Made by a program: the position numbers and the translations under genes. This document shows positions 1-11,695 of a DNA stretch of 64,000 nucleotides, one piece after another. Source of the stretch: Angiostrongylus vasorum (taxonomy: Eukaryota; Nematoda; Chromadorea; Rhabditida; Metastrongylidae); the NCBI GenBank assembly GCA_018806985.1, contig JADANN010000309.1:1054001-1118000 (forward strand). Direction: 5' to 3'. Under the pieces are notes generated by a model, which did not search any database, was not told the DNA's origin, and worked only from the letters and a program-made list of their open reading frames with translations. Numbering within the stretch: position 1 is the first letter of the stretch; each line of letters begins with the position of its first letter.

Positions 1-39
1 CATCTTTCTGTTTGCGTTGTTGAAGCGTTTGACCTAGTA

Positions 40-225
40 AACTACATATTAGTGTGCTCTGAAGAAGGCGATACTGCCGAAACGTCAGCTACCGTTGTGT
101 TGTATGTGTTATATTTGTAAGGAAGTAAAGGTGTGCTGAATAACAACCTCGCGATTGCTGTAAAAAGAGAACAGCGGATTTATAATCGAATGCCGAGGTT
201 AGTAGAAAGTCGATCTTGGGAACTG
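40..225 (+). mobile_element. Penelope-like 3'-end fragment, variant subfamily (F)
   Basis: Ribozyme-like motif followed by GTAAGGAAGTAAA.GTGTGCTGAAT and an AACAACCTCGCG segment. It shares the TGCCGAGGTTAGTAGAAAGTCG end with the Penelope-like tails. A second copy lies at 52350-52475. Confidence 0.6.
56..89 (+). ncRNA. Hammerhead-ribozyme-like motif (subfamily F)
   Basis: CTGAAGA, stem GGCG/TGCC, GAAACGTC, AGC. Short stem I (GCT/AGC). Confidence 0.5.
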
Positions 226-964
226 TTAAAAGAAATAGCAACTAAAGGTGTTTGAAATACAAAGATTGCACGCTATTACCTCTGCAGGGTAATGTCCTGA
301 ATCAGCTGGCTGTAGTGTGAAATGATAAACAGCCACAGGGATGCATATTGCCTTTAAAAGTGTTTGCTGTTACTATGCGATTGTGTGTCTCCAACTTCTT
401 TTAGTGAAAAATTTACGGTTGATGTCGTATGTCGGAAAAAAAAGCGTACATCGACGAAAGACATGCGTCATAAAATGACCATGGAAGTTCTTGTTGTTTC
501 TGCAACATATTCGCGACGATTCGAATTCTCCGAAAACCTCCATCTGCAACGGCACTCATAGTTCACAAGCGCCATGTAAATCAAAACCGATGGTGTACAG
601 TCACAGGGGGTCCAGCCAAATGAATCGCACCATTTTGAATTTTGAATGCTTTTTTGTTGCGCAGTTCCACTCTTCCACATCTTTCCACTACTCTGCCTAA
701 CTATGGTGTATATACTTTCTTTACATTCTTCGGTACTGTTTTGCCACATTTCCGGGTTTTCATGTTGTGAAAACTACTATCCATCGCTCAACCACGAGAA
801 CGTCGACCTGTGGTAATCGGTTTCGGAACATTTTTACACAGTTATCCGCCCATCCGTGACCATGATTGGTCGCAGCGGTTGTAAAGGGGAGAATATGCCG
901 TAATTTCACAAGGTTGAAAAAATCGTAGGGCCTGAATGAGTGGGCTTCTAATTGACGTGTATTC

Positions 965-1386
965 AATTTTGACTTACTTGCTTACTTCGATACTTAGATG
1001 GGCCGCCTTCACTTATTGTGCAGGCTCCAGCAAAATGTCCATTTTTTTTCGGACATATGCTTGTTTTAGCCATTGTGGTTCCCTGTAGTCCTGAGGTCAG
1101 CCTTGCCAAAGTCTGCCCTGAATCGTCACTAGCACAGGCAGTAGCAGTCTTTTTTTAGATCAGAGGGAGAGTCGCCACCGTGCGACTAACTTGATACCAG
1201 TACCGTGGTGAATCCTGGTATTGGTTTACTCTTAGCTAGGCTTCCTGTTGGTAACTCCGGACTCCTTCTTAGTCTGGGAGACCCTGCGAGGAGGATGAAC
1301 ACCCCGCTGTACATCGCAGCTCAACATCAAGGAACGCCTCCCAAAACGATAAGGCGGTAAACCGTTGGTAGGAATTTTGACTTACT
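965..1386 (+). mobile_element. Family D element (about 380 bp) with perfect target duplication
   Basis: Matches 26032-26415 and 41040-41431 (minus) from ACTTAGATGGGCC to AAACCGTTGGTAGG. Flanked by AATTTTGACTTACT at 965-978 and 1373-1386, a 14-bp duplication showing insertion as a unit. It could be a SINE or the 5' end of a LINE. Confidence 0.75.
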
Positions 1387-1649
1387 GTTAATTCAAGACT
1401 CCTTAATAAATATATTTAACTATAAACGGAGAAACCTCATTTGCTTGTTTTAAGTGCATAGCACCTGTTGAAAAATATATGTTAATTATGATATTACATC
1501 AAAACCAGTTTCTCTCATAAATGCATGAACTGACACATAATTTGGTCCCCGGTGACGATTTGTGAAATTTACAGAAACACTCGTTAGAGTCTGACCGAGT
1601 CCGACATCATATTTACAGCTACATTTCTTTGAAATGCATTTTTGTGTGT

Positions 1650-3010
1650 AAGATTTCAGGTGACTCCAGTTCTCGATCACCGACCCTTACTCTACTGTCG
1701 ATACATAGACGACTGCTTTATCGTCTGTTCCACATAAGAAAAGATGGATGAGTGCTTTGAATTGTTAAACCGACAGTCAGAACATATAAAATTTACACGA
1801 GGAAAACCATCCGAAAACTGGCTTCCGTTCTTAAACATCCAAGTAAAGCTCTCAGAAAGTGGCTATATAACAAAATGGTATCGTAAGCCAAGCAAACATA
1901 CTAGTTCACTACTTCTCCTCTCATCCTTCACACATGAAAAAAGCACTTATCAGAAACATGTACCGTACGGCTAAAAATGTGTGCACAGAAGAAGAGGAAA
2001 GGAAGGAATCGCAAAACCTGGCACGAAAAATAGCCATTTCCAATGGCTACGAAGTAGAAGCCACTCGGGTTAGACAAAAAGCGTAGAGTAGTTCCCAAAA
2101 ATAATGTTTCGGACGTAAGTAGGATCCCTTTTAAGCTACCCTTCATATCAAATGAAATAAGCTACGCCATTAAGAGATGCTTAAGGAAAAGTGGTCTTGA
2201 AAATTATCTAACGATTACTGACATCTCACCCAGCACCCTACGCCGTCAGCTAGTTCGCAACCGTCTCTGTGATCGTTTGTGCAGCTCAGAAAACTGTATG
2301 ATCTGTCCTAACGGGAGAGACGGAGATTGCATGAGTTCAGGTATAATATACTTGGTGTCATGTAACGCATGCAGTGATTGTGTCCGCATAAAAAGAACAC
2401 CTAGATGGGAAAGCTAAAATTCGTCAAAACACTCCTCTCGGTACGCATAGGGCACAAAAGCAGAACGGCAATGATTTTTGAAGTGACTGTGCGGATCCCA
2501 GCGCAGGAATCGAAAACATCAACGCGCAAAACTCTTGAAGCGTTTTGATAAATTTCAAAAATCCAAAGATGAACCGGAAAGACGAATGCCTCACTATCAC
2601 ACGTGACATGGCGCCCTATTTCAAAAATGATATTGTGACTCCGGGGTGTGTCGTGCTCGCGACCCCACGTTAACAACGTGTAGGCCAGTTCCACTCGTTA
2701 CATCACGGTGAGTAGCCTTTCAGTTTGAGCGTAGCATCCTAACCCACCATCTATTTAAAACTTTGATCTTCATTAATACTTTAGCCTTTTCCACCGAATA
2801 ATTAAAGTATTCTAATATAAAATACGTCCAGGCTCTGAGGGAAGGCGAAATCGCCTAAACGTCAGCCATCGGCCAACAACACGAACAACAACGACAACGT
2901 CAACGAAGACCTATACCAACCTCGCCTCAGCTGAAGAAGACCAGTTTATAATATCATATAAGTAATTATATCAACTATCTATGTCGAGGTTTGTAGAAAG
3001 TCGGTCTTTT
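1650..3010 (+). mobile_element. Penelope-like retroelement, 5'-truncated and inactivated (copy 1)
   Basis: The RT part encodes LLYCRYIDDCFIVCST, with the catalytic YxDD intact but followed by an in-frame stop, then the conserved ECFELLNRQSEHIKFTR and ENWLPFLNIQVKLSESGYIT blocks (to about 1975). Frameshifted sequence continues to about 2200. A GIY-YIG endonuclease region (2260-2640) shows SGIIYLVSCNAC and the NCMICPNGRDGDC Cys cluster, but a deletion has removed the second YIG half. A hammerhead-like motif and a conserved tail follow (2831-3010). Retroelement identity is strong; it is a dead copy. Confidence 0.85.
2831..2867 (+). ncRNA. Decayed hammerhead-like motif (Penelope-like copy 1)
   Basis: GGCT/AGCC stem I is kept, but an extra G follows CTGAGG and GAAA has become TAAA. 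Predicted inactive. Confidence 0.5.
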
Positions 3011-4007
3011 GAGTTGTCAGGTGACTGTTTTAAAGACCGAATGGAAGTTATACTTGTAGATCGTCATTAAAGCAAGGGAAAAGTAGAAAGTAAGGGCACG
3101 TGGTAAGGGGGATCTCATACTCAGCGTGACTCCTAAATGCTGACAACAACCACGAAGGAACCGATCTAGGTTTATTTTACACTTCAAGCCCTCGTATTGA
3201 AACACACTTTGCGGGTTTGAAGCTTATCTATGTTTCTGCTTGGGCTCTTTTGACGTTGCTCCTGCCCGAAATTCAACTATATCAATTTATAGCTAATCAG
3301 TTTTAAATGGAAATAAAATCATAGTCATCTGCGTGAAGTGGTGTTAATTTTTTGCGATTACGTGACGAGTTGCGCGTTTCCCATATGGGCGGCGGAGTTC
3401 AAAGGACTTTGAGTGAATGTCGATGAACGTCGGAGTGCTTGATCTCACCGACCCATTAGTGAGTGAAGAACTAGGGAACACCGAGAACTGCTCGAAATGG
3501 GTCAACGAGGACAGCTGAACACAATCAAAACAATTTAGTACATGAACAAATGCACAATCACAAATTAATGATATGGTAGAGAGCTCTTATGCGGAGTATT
3601 TCAGTCACGGGCACACTTGATCTCTGCTCCAGTGTAGGAAGCCGGAATTGAGACACAGAGGTCATTGCTGAGCGGTATTGCCCTCGCCGGATCTCCTCTT
3701 CTGAAAAATCAAGAACAACGGTTATCAATATAACGGACCGGCGTAGACACCATAACAAAGTCTCTTAACGTCGATTCTCGTTTTTCAACAAAAGACGATG
3801 ATGTCTCAATCAGCTGAGATGTTGAGAAGTTTGCAAGCTGACCATTTATACACAAAACACTAATTCTAATATTGGTGGAATAGGTGAAGCCCTTGTATTA
3901 AGAAACATGTGCAAGCACACTCTTTTTAACTCTTATCTGCACTTTTAACCTTCCATGAATTTCGAGCTGACCAGTGACAAGACTACCCAATGTGCTCTTG
4001 GTGGTAG

Positions 4008-4295
4008 ATAAAAAAATGGCAAAGCATTCGGCGTTGATCAATCCCTGAGAGGATACAGCCACCTATTGGACCTCATTCCTAGTGTCGTAGTGTAATTAAA
4101 TGCATGTTTGGCCTATAATTCACGGTGGCCTACCGATGTATCAGTTCAGTGCTGTTATCCTACCAGACAAGTCTGGTAACAATTTGTCCACCCCGGCGGG
4201 ATGGAAAGCTTGGTGAGCCCTGGGTTCGTGATTGAACTAAAAAACTACGTGTGTATTGGAGGGCACCCTCTAACCGCTGCGCTGCACGCATAGTG
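4008..4295 (-). mobile_element. SINE-A copy
   Basis: SINE-A defines a repeat of about 280 bp: tRNA-like head with A box TGGCGCAGTGGTCGGAGG and B-box-like GGAATCGATCCC, a body with GGTACCAGACTTGTCTGGGA and CATTCAATCACCTCCAA, ending GCCGAGAGCTTTATCCTTTT. This copy is complete but diverged. Confidence 0.75.
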
Positions 4296-5351
4296 GATAC
4301 GGGGAAAACACATGAATCATAAAAAGTTCTGTATTGAGATTAATGTCTTGAAAAAATAAAACACTTTGTATGAAAAGTCCGATGTTATTCGTGTATTCTA
4401 CCAAAAGAGCCTGTGATACTTTATCTCCCAGTTCTTCTACCCCTTCTGGTTTCCCTCAAGCAGCAGAGGGCTGAACATTCAGAAAAAACATACGGAAAAA
4501 ACTACGCAATTGTAGGTAGAATTCGAGAAGCAGTAGAAATTCTTTTGCAGGCCACAGCACATAACTTATTGTTCTCATTTTAAAAAGAGTAAAGCATAAA
4601 AATTCAGAATCCTCATGAGGTTTTCTTCCAGTCCAGCTCTAAGCTGAAGTTAAAACTATACGATCCCGAAGTTACGGACAATCCCGTCCTATTACAGTGG
4701 GCATCGTGTTAGTTATCGAGAAATTCAAACAGGACCCTTTAATAAAATCTAGCAAAACCCGTGTTGCTCCTAAAACTGCTTCAGGGTGTTTACTCACTCG
4801 ACGCGAAGAGCACCAAACTTTTTGTATGAGGTTCTATGTGGTGAGGCATTCAATGGAAGGACATGTCAAGTTTTCCCAACGGAGAGGTCTAACTTTCTCG
4901 CTTTTGATCTGTCATCTATCCGTCATCCGTAGACACGCAACATAGCGTCGCTATTCTTCGCGGGTCTCAATCCCTTACAATGATGAGCTCCATGCACATC
5001 CCTACGTCATTGCCCACCCCCATCGATCAATCAGAAAACTGATCCTCGCCTCGTTAAGGAGTGATGTACTACCCAATGGTCGGATTACTGTAGTTACTTA
5101 ATGATAGTCTTGTGATTGCGTCAGCACGCACCGGGCTGGCTCGCCTTCAACAACAACACTTAATTGCGGCTCCAAGGAAACAACGGTACGCCTAGAGTGC
5201 GAATTTTTTGTTTGCGTTTTTGACTTGCTATTCTAGATTTTCCTCGATAAAGACTATGATAAAAAGTGCTTATTGTCGACAAGTTTGCTGAAGTAATCTT
5301 CGCTTATTTACTTCCATTTTCTCCCTATTTTTATAATGGTGGGTTAAAGGG

Positions 5352-5608
5352 TAAAAAAGGACAAAGCTCTCGGCGTCTTTCAATCCATGAGGGATGCGCC
5401 ATGCACTCGACTTCAATAAGCATCAGTAGAGGTGACTAAATGCATATCTGGCCTTTCCAATGAGCTGCGATGGCCTCCCGATGTATCGTGCTAGTGCTGT
5501 TATCCTCCCAGACAAGTCTTGCAGCAATTTGCCGATTCGGGAATGATGGAAGGCTTGGTGAGCTTGGAGTGTAGGGATCGATTCCATGTACCGGGGCTCA
5601 CGTATTAT
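5352..5608 (-). mobile_element. SINE-A copy
   Basis: Body and tail clear; the head is degraded near 5590. Confidence 0.7.
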
Positions 5609-7182
5609 CTACTACCTACCGCAATAGTCGAGGCCCTTGCTTTGATTCTGTCTTAGCCGTGTTCAATCATTTTGCGCTTTTCTTTTTTAGTATTCGTGCA
5701 TTTGAATCGTTGAAGTATTCACAGTCATATGGCAAGTTTAATCCTCAGCTAATCGAATAAAGGCAACTCAAGCATAGCGCAAGATAGGTGACCTCAGGTA
5801 AATGACTTTATCTTGTAAACATCATGAGATTGTGTTAGTTAGGAATTGTTAGAGCCTCATCAAAGGCACGAATAACTGGTATTGAGCATAAAGTTCTAAG
5901 AGTAAGTCTCACCGGGGGCCGTTCGCCCGAGTGCCATCGAAGGTGCGCCTTAAGATGACTGCTCTTGTTGTAAACCTTTCCACAACCGGCGATGTGGCAA
6001 TTGTGAATGCCTCGTTTCTTTACCGGTACGTTATTTATTCCTGAAATGAATGGACTACCTTTTCATGAGTGTATGATCATGAACATTTCTGTATTTGTTG
6101 CAGGAAGTAAGTGAAACTCTCTTCGTTACAACGGGAATCCAAGAAATAACACTTAAGGGATTTTACATATTCTTCCAAGGACTCCGAAAGAAATCGCCTT
6201 CACTATTGAGAAAGTGAAAATCACAGTAAGGAGGAACAATAAGGAAATGGTGGCAAAGGGATTTGTTATCAGCAGCGATAGAACCGGCCTTTCTGTACCT
6301 GAACCCTGGATGGACCCTGTTAATGCTTTCTGAGGATTCTTGTGCATCGACATTCTTTGAACGCTTGGCATAGAGCAGCAAAGCTATGGTAGACGTTATG
6401 TAAGACTCCATTTTCCTCTTTATATCTTTTTATTCGTCGCGAATTCTATCACCTTTTCCCTCTTTTTCCTTTGATAACTTTCACACCGACCCTTTTTTTT
6501 TGAAAATCTGAAAAAAGGGGTATTGTAGGTGCAATCGGTGTTTATCTGTTCTCATATCTCGAGACCATAGATATGCATGGGAGCAGCGGAGTAGCACATT
6601 ATAGCACATCTTAGAGATAGAATCGCTGTCTGATCAGGCGATAGCCGACAGCGAAAAGACCACCTCCGCCCCCTTGTTGCTAATCCGGACACTGTTCGTC
6701 GGCGGAGGAACCCATGCCTGATAGAGGGGAACACGAGGACGAAACGGCCACCCACTAATCGTTATTTGTTATGTCTGAAAACTACGGGATGTGACTTTGT
6801 AAGATGGAACTATTCAGATTTCTACGTCGAGCAGTCTCTAAAAAGAAGATAATAACAATTGAGTTGATTGGTCTTATCAAAACGTGGCAGGTGATCCGAT
6901 ATCTCTAACAGATATAGAATAGCCTTTGTAAACCACCATTAAAGTCTTTAGGTAATATGGTTTTGATGAAAAGCATTTTGAAGATGTAAAATCTTTCCTA
7001 GAAAGGCTGAAAGAAGGGTTATCTTCACAAAAAAAAAGACGCAAAGAGAAATTAAGGGAAACAATCCATTGTAGATTAACTTAAGCTTTGCTCTACTATC
7101 GTAAGAGTCAAAGGCAAGTGATTTAGAGGTGCTGAACGTTGAATTTTTTTATGGAACAATAATCGCCACCGATAACGCAGAG

Positions 7183-7775
7183 TCAGAAGCACTGGTATGT
7201 AAGAGAGCCTAGTAGTACTTTCCCATCGAAAAAAATAGTTACGACAGTCTGCAAACAGCCATCGGGATAAATTATCCGAGTACGAGTTTCACTTTTTGAC
7301 AAACCACTACAAGGAGTAAACGTTTGCGGACGTTTCGAAAACAATCGAATTGTCGATTGCACAACTGGAACACTAACGTTGACAATTACGGTCATTGGGC
7401 AGAAGCGAGTTCTATAATTGCCTACAGTATGCCCAACGGTGGTGCTAGGTATTACATTAGTTTTCCCTGAAATGAACGCAAAAGCAAACGTTCTTGACCG
7501 AAGTGCTGGGACTAATCTTGAAGTCGTATTAAAGGACTGAAACACGCTAAAGGAGGTCATGCGGAGAAATCTGCTGAAGTTTTAACTGAAGAAAGATCAT
7601 TTCTCAAAAAATAACTGGAATTAGTATTAAGAGCTCTTGTGGTTACTACACTCGTAACTTGTACCAATAGAATAGAATTTTTCACATTAGGGTTCGGCTC
7701 CAGTTTTTCAACAGAGGATTTGTGAGCGTTACAAGTTTTGAGCCTCCTCGTGCTCAGATCCCGCGACGGATTCAA
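7183..7775 (-). CDS. Region with two adjacent open frames, unrecognised
   Basis: Minus-strand 7775-7557 (72 codons) and 7560-7183 (125 codons) abut in different frames. The second has Cys and Thr/Val-rich sequence (TVIVNVSVPVVQSTIRLFSK). A TTCATTTCAG|GGAAAA site inside it could be an acceptor. These may be exons of a secreted protein or chance frames. No family is recognised. Confidence 0.25.
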
Positions 7776-8186
7776 AAAGCATAGAGGGTTTGCGTAACGT
7801 GAGACCTTGGAAAATTATTATCGAGCAAGATATACTGCCAGGGGAGAGGCGTTGAGGTTATGCAATGTTACGACCGATACGATCTCTGTGGCACTTTCGT
7901 GACGTTCCCAGACCGTGAGCGAGGGGTGTAACGTTATTTGAACAAACTACATCTGACTAAGAACAAGAGCGCATGTGATTTCCCATTCGCTTAAATAAGA
8001 AATTGGAAAGACTCCTTACTATAGCACCTGCTTTTTATAGAACCAGCCTACTCTTTTATTGGATAGCTGGCAGATATCTGCATCAGCGCAACCGAAAGGA
8101 AAAGAGACGAACATTAGCAGAACTAATTACATTTGCTATTAAAAGCTGTTATTGCTATTGTTCACTAATATTGTTCACAGGAATTA

Positions 8187-8525
8187 GATACGGTAGTGGT
8201 AGCAATGCCGTTCATCATGCCCGCGGCGCTGTTTAACCCTCAGCGAGCATACCAAGCCACCCATCCCTCTGAGGTTGGAAAATTCTTACCAAACTTGTAT
8301 GGGATCAACTCGTCTTTCCAGCCCAAAGCCCTTTCGTGGAGCTATATCGGCAAGGGAGAATCGAGTCGACTAGCATTCAAGAACATTCGAGAAGTCGAAA
8401 AATCCTCGAAGCAGCAACGGGGCCCACGCGTAAAATGTTCGAAGGTCGTCGTGGGCCATGGATACGAGGAAACGAATCGAGTGCAAGAAGTGCTGGAATC
8501 TGAGCACTACACGTGAATTCGGAAC
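8187..8525 (+). mobile_element. SINE-B, diverged copy
   Basis: SINE-B defines a repeat of about 390 bp: head TAGCACAGTGGTA, GATGTCCGTCATCACGA, B box TAGTTCGATTCCG; body GGTACCGGACTTGTCTGGGA and CCTTCGTGGACGATGGATGC; tail AAATAAAATAAAA. This copy has a rearranged head. Confidence 0.6.
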
Positions 8526-8599
8526 ACAGAAAAAAACACTTTTCACCAATAATTTCGACATCAACAACAACCGTGCTGTTTAAAAGAGCGTAGCGGGGT

Positions 8600-8790
8600 G
8601 TGTTCGACTCATTCGAGATGCTCAACTGAGGAAGATCCGGTTCGATGCGGGACGAAGACGCCACACCGAGAAAAGAAACAACTGTGGACCATCGACAAGG
8701 ATCGTCGGCTCTGATGAAGACGAAGACGTCGAAATGTTAGCCGAATAAACATCTCTATCAACCTCGTGTAATGTAAACAACTGTCGACTA
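8600..8790 (+). mobile_element. Family E element (ORF-less, ribozyme-like core)
   Basis: Shares a block GACTCATTCGAGAT...GGTTCGATGCG..ACGA, then AACTGTGGACCATCGAC, then the hammerhead-like core, GAATAAA and CAACCTCGTGT with 39175-39365 (minus), 17690-17900 and 54690-54847. No RT sequence is visible, so it is either a non-autonomous element or an isolated terminal repeat of a Penelope-type element. A decayed SINE-B lies just 5'. Confidence 0.6.
8707..8742 (+). ncRNA. Hammerhead-ribozyme-like motif (family E)
   Basis: GGCT, consensus CTGATGA, stem GACG/CGTC with tetraloop AAGA, GAAATGTT, AGCC. One extra A sits between CTGATGA and stem II. Confidence 0.6.
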
Positions 8791-9038
8791 AATTTATTAG
8801 TTAAATCTGATTCTCGCATTGTTTCCCTAATTAGTGAACGTTTATTTCGTTTTGAATCAAAAAAAAATTACTCATGGGAACACGTTAGGAACCACAGCGG
8901 AGCAGTAATGGTTTTTTATGGACGTGCAATTATCGTTGGGTCGAACTTCGAAACTGGCAGTTTTTCATGGCCGTATTTACTGGCTTTGTCCCAAAGAATG
9001 CGACCCCGTACATGCACCATGCACGTTCATAAATAGTA

Positions 9039-9248
9039 ATGAGAATGGTGGAGTCAGTGATGACACTGATATTGTTAATATTGTTACTGTTAAGTGCTCA
9101 CCTATTCGTTCAGCTTCCACGCAATTTGGACACTCACAATTTCCTCGGGGGAAATTTCCCACCGCCAGCTGTCCCAGGAGCCTTTCCAAGCGTTAACCGC
9201 TGGTTCAGCGTAGACGTCGATGGTGGCACGGAAGACAAAAAGGCCTAA
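9039..9248 (+). CDS. Possible small secreted or single-pass membrane protein
   Basis: 69 codons, ATG to TAA. The N-terminus MRMVESVMTLILLILLLLSA is a clear signal/anchor sequence, followed by a polar, Pro/Gly-rich tail (GGNFPPPAVPGAFPSVNRWF). Two longer ORFs overlap it on the two strands but lack such features. The upstream acceptor (ATAAATAG) is weak. Confidence 0.38.
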   Translation: MRMVESVMTLILLILLLLSAHLFVQLPRNLDTHNFLGGNFPPPAVPGAFPSVNRWFSVDVDGGTEDKKA

Positions 9249-10674
9249 CTGTGAAGAAAGGTAGGGAGAGTAAGCGTCTACTGAGGTATACGGTAGTGGC
9301 CAAGTACTGGTTTGATCCCACCTGGAAATAAAGTGGATTTAAATGGTGTTTTCTTTCTTAAATAACCACGACATTAGAATTATCTGTAAACTGCATTATC
9401 CGTGGGCAAAATTCATTTATTAGAAGTTACATTACGTGTTTTCATACAATCCTAACATGAATCTTTTTTTGTTATAAAGTTTCTATCCAAGCGTGAGTGC
9501 TTTCAAACCGCTGTATTTTCATATTGTCATGAAACATTAATGTGCTTAATTAACAAGTCATCAAAAATAAAAAAAGAAGGGATTGTGACTGGAAGAAAAG
9601 CGTAGCGGAGAGGAATCATTCCAGACTCACCATGTCGCTGTAGGCCAATAGTGTTGGTACTGTGGATAAGCAGCGTCGGTAGCAGTTGGGCGACTTCTCC
9701 GCTGCCGGTTTTGACTACAAACAAACCACTTTCTCATTAAATAATGTAGCAAACTTAACAATACCAATACTAAACGTATTTCCTCTTGAAGGCGTAGCAC
9801 AAAACGATGTTCAAATTGGGTGGAAATGGGAGAAAGAAAATGACCTCAAATTTAAAAACCAGGAACGCTAGCCCTTAATAGGACGGCTGATAGAAAATTA
9901 ATAAAGTGAAGCAAAAGAAGAACTGTTTGAGTTTCGATTTCACTCGGAGTACACCACTACTAGAAATGCGTCACTTTACATAGAAGAGAAACGCTTCAGT
10001 CAAAAAACAGCGGTGTGGGTAAGAAGTGCCGTCAAAATCCTTGGTGTTTAATAAACTCTGTAAGGTTGCATTTTGTCGGAATGCTTCTGCATAGAAAGTG
10101 CGAACCCAGCTTTTTGCAATAGTAATATGTCAATAGACAAAGCTGGGTATGCATCTGTTTAAGTTGACGAGGTTATAGGAAAGAGGAGAAAATCGTTGAC
10201 TTAATGAAAATATTGAGGACAATGGAAAAATAGATTGTCTATACTTACCTCAAGCTTGTCCAGGATGACGTTTGCATTGAGACGACTGCATTGTTCCATC
10301 AATTTTCCAAGAGGGCCCTGATCATTCTAAATGTTCCATATACAAAAATATCATGACATCTTACATCCTATTGTGGAAGGCATAATCCGCAGTGCCGCCC
10401 TAAATATCTTCAAAAAATCCAGAAATCAAGGTTCTACATGAAAACGACCGTGTCTGAACGCTCTGAACCACAGCATCACCCTATATACTACCGCGTTAAT
10501 AAAGGGGCTCAAGAACAGAAAGAATGCAAATGATGATTAGGCCGTCGTCGCTGCACAATCCTGTTATTTGCTACACATAATCATATCCTCCATTGCAATA
10601 AAACGCTTACAGAAATAGGTTTGTCACGTTGGAATAGGCTGTCAAAGATTACGCGAAGCTGAGGCAGTACTCAC

Positions 10675-10846
10675 AGAAAGAGGTAGCATCGGAGGTGGAG
10701 CTGGGATCGTCGACGTTGCTGTGCCGGACGTCTGATCCGCACTGTTCATACTGAGCATATCTGTGATGGCCGACGCCACGCCCCGCAAGAAAATGAGAAA
10801 GTCGCTACCGTAATCCGCAGACGAATAACGCGGAATGACGTGGTGT
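10675..10846 (-). CDS. Internal exon of an unrecognised gene
   Basis: Acceptor GTCTCTGCAG, donor CTTTCT|GTGAGT, 172 bp, one open frame: HHVIPRYSSADYGSDFLIFL, RGVASAITDMLSMNSADQTS, then a Pro/Ser/Thr-rich end. Strong splice sites on both sides. Just upstream (10980-11130), minus-strand sequence can encode a hydrophobic, TM-like segment and a TTTGCAG-led ITPGITRNATQPIAYR segment, possibly earlier exons. Confidence 0.5.
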
Positions 10847-11489
10847 CTGCAGAGACAATGGCTACGACGGATAAACTCCAATGATACTGCTAAGTGAACA
10901 TTGTTACCAGTTGTCAATTGCAGTGGGAACGAAGCGACATGCTGACGGTGTAGTGTTCAAGTCAGATTTGGGTGTACTGCCGTAATTGGTACATACGGTA
11001 GGCAATTGGCTGCGTGGCATTGCGTGTGATTCCAGGTGTGATCTTCTGCAAAGACTATGCCGCCGCAACAATTAGAAACGTTGTTAACGCTAGCGCGTAT
11101 CCCATCACTACCGCCACCAACGAGGCGAACTTGGCACTTAGCACTTAAAAAAAACAGTGAAATGTCGAACAGACCGTACGGCACCAGAGTGTCACGCAGC
11201 AGACAGCAAAGTGCGGCTATGAACATTCGCTTCTAAGAATGCGAAGAACGGAGGAAGCCAGTATTTCCCAAGGAATTTTTTTTTATGAAGTGTCTCGCGT
11301 TGAACAAATTAGTGAGAAAATGAATAAACCTCTCATAAAATGCTTAACTGTCATAATCTCTTGCACCAAGTCGCGATTCATTTTAAGGAAAGTGCGAATA
11401 GAAAATTTTTGGAGGAAATTTTACGCAGTGACCGCTATTAACATTTGCACTTTTGTTTTCAGGATGCGCCTACCACGACAGTTAGAGGA

Positions 11490-11695
11490 TTCCTAAAATG
11501 CGCACGGCTGTTGGTTCGATTTCTTGCCCCAGGTTAGTCCCTATTCTGCCATCGGGTCAGGAAATTGTTACCATATTTGTCCGCAAGAGCTCCAACTGCA
11601 AGCCATCGCACAGGCCAGGCATGCATTCAATCACCTCTACGATGCTTAGTGAAGTCGGAAGATGGCTGATCCTTCAGAAATTGATTAAGGGCGAA
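11490..11695 (+). mobile_element. SINE-A, old degraded copy
   Basis: Retains TTGGTTCGATTTCTTGCCCC and CATTCAATCACCTCTACGAT; the rest is diverged. Confidence 0.5.
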
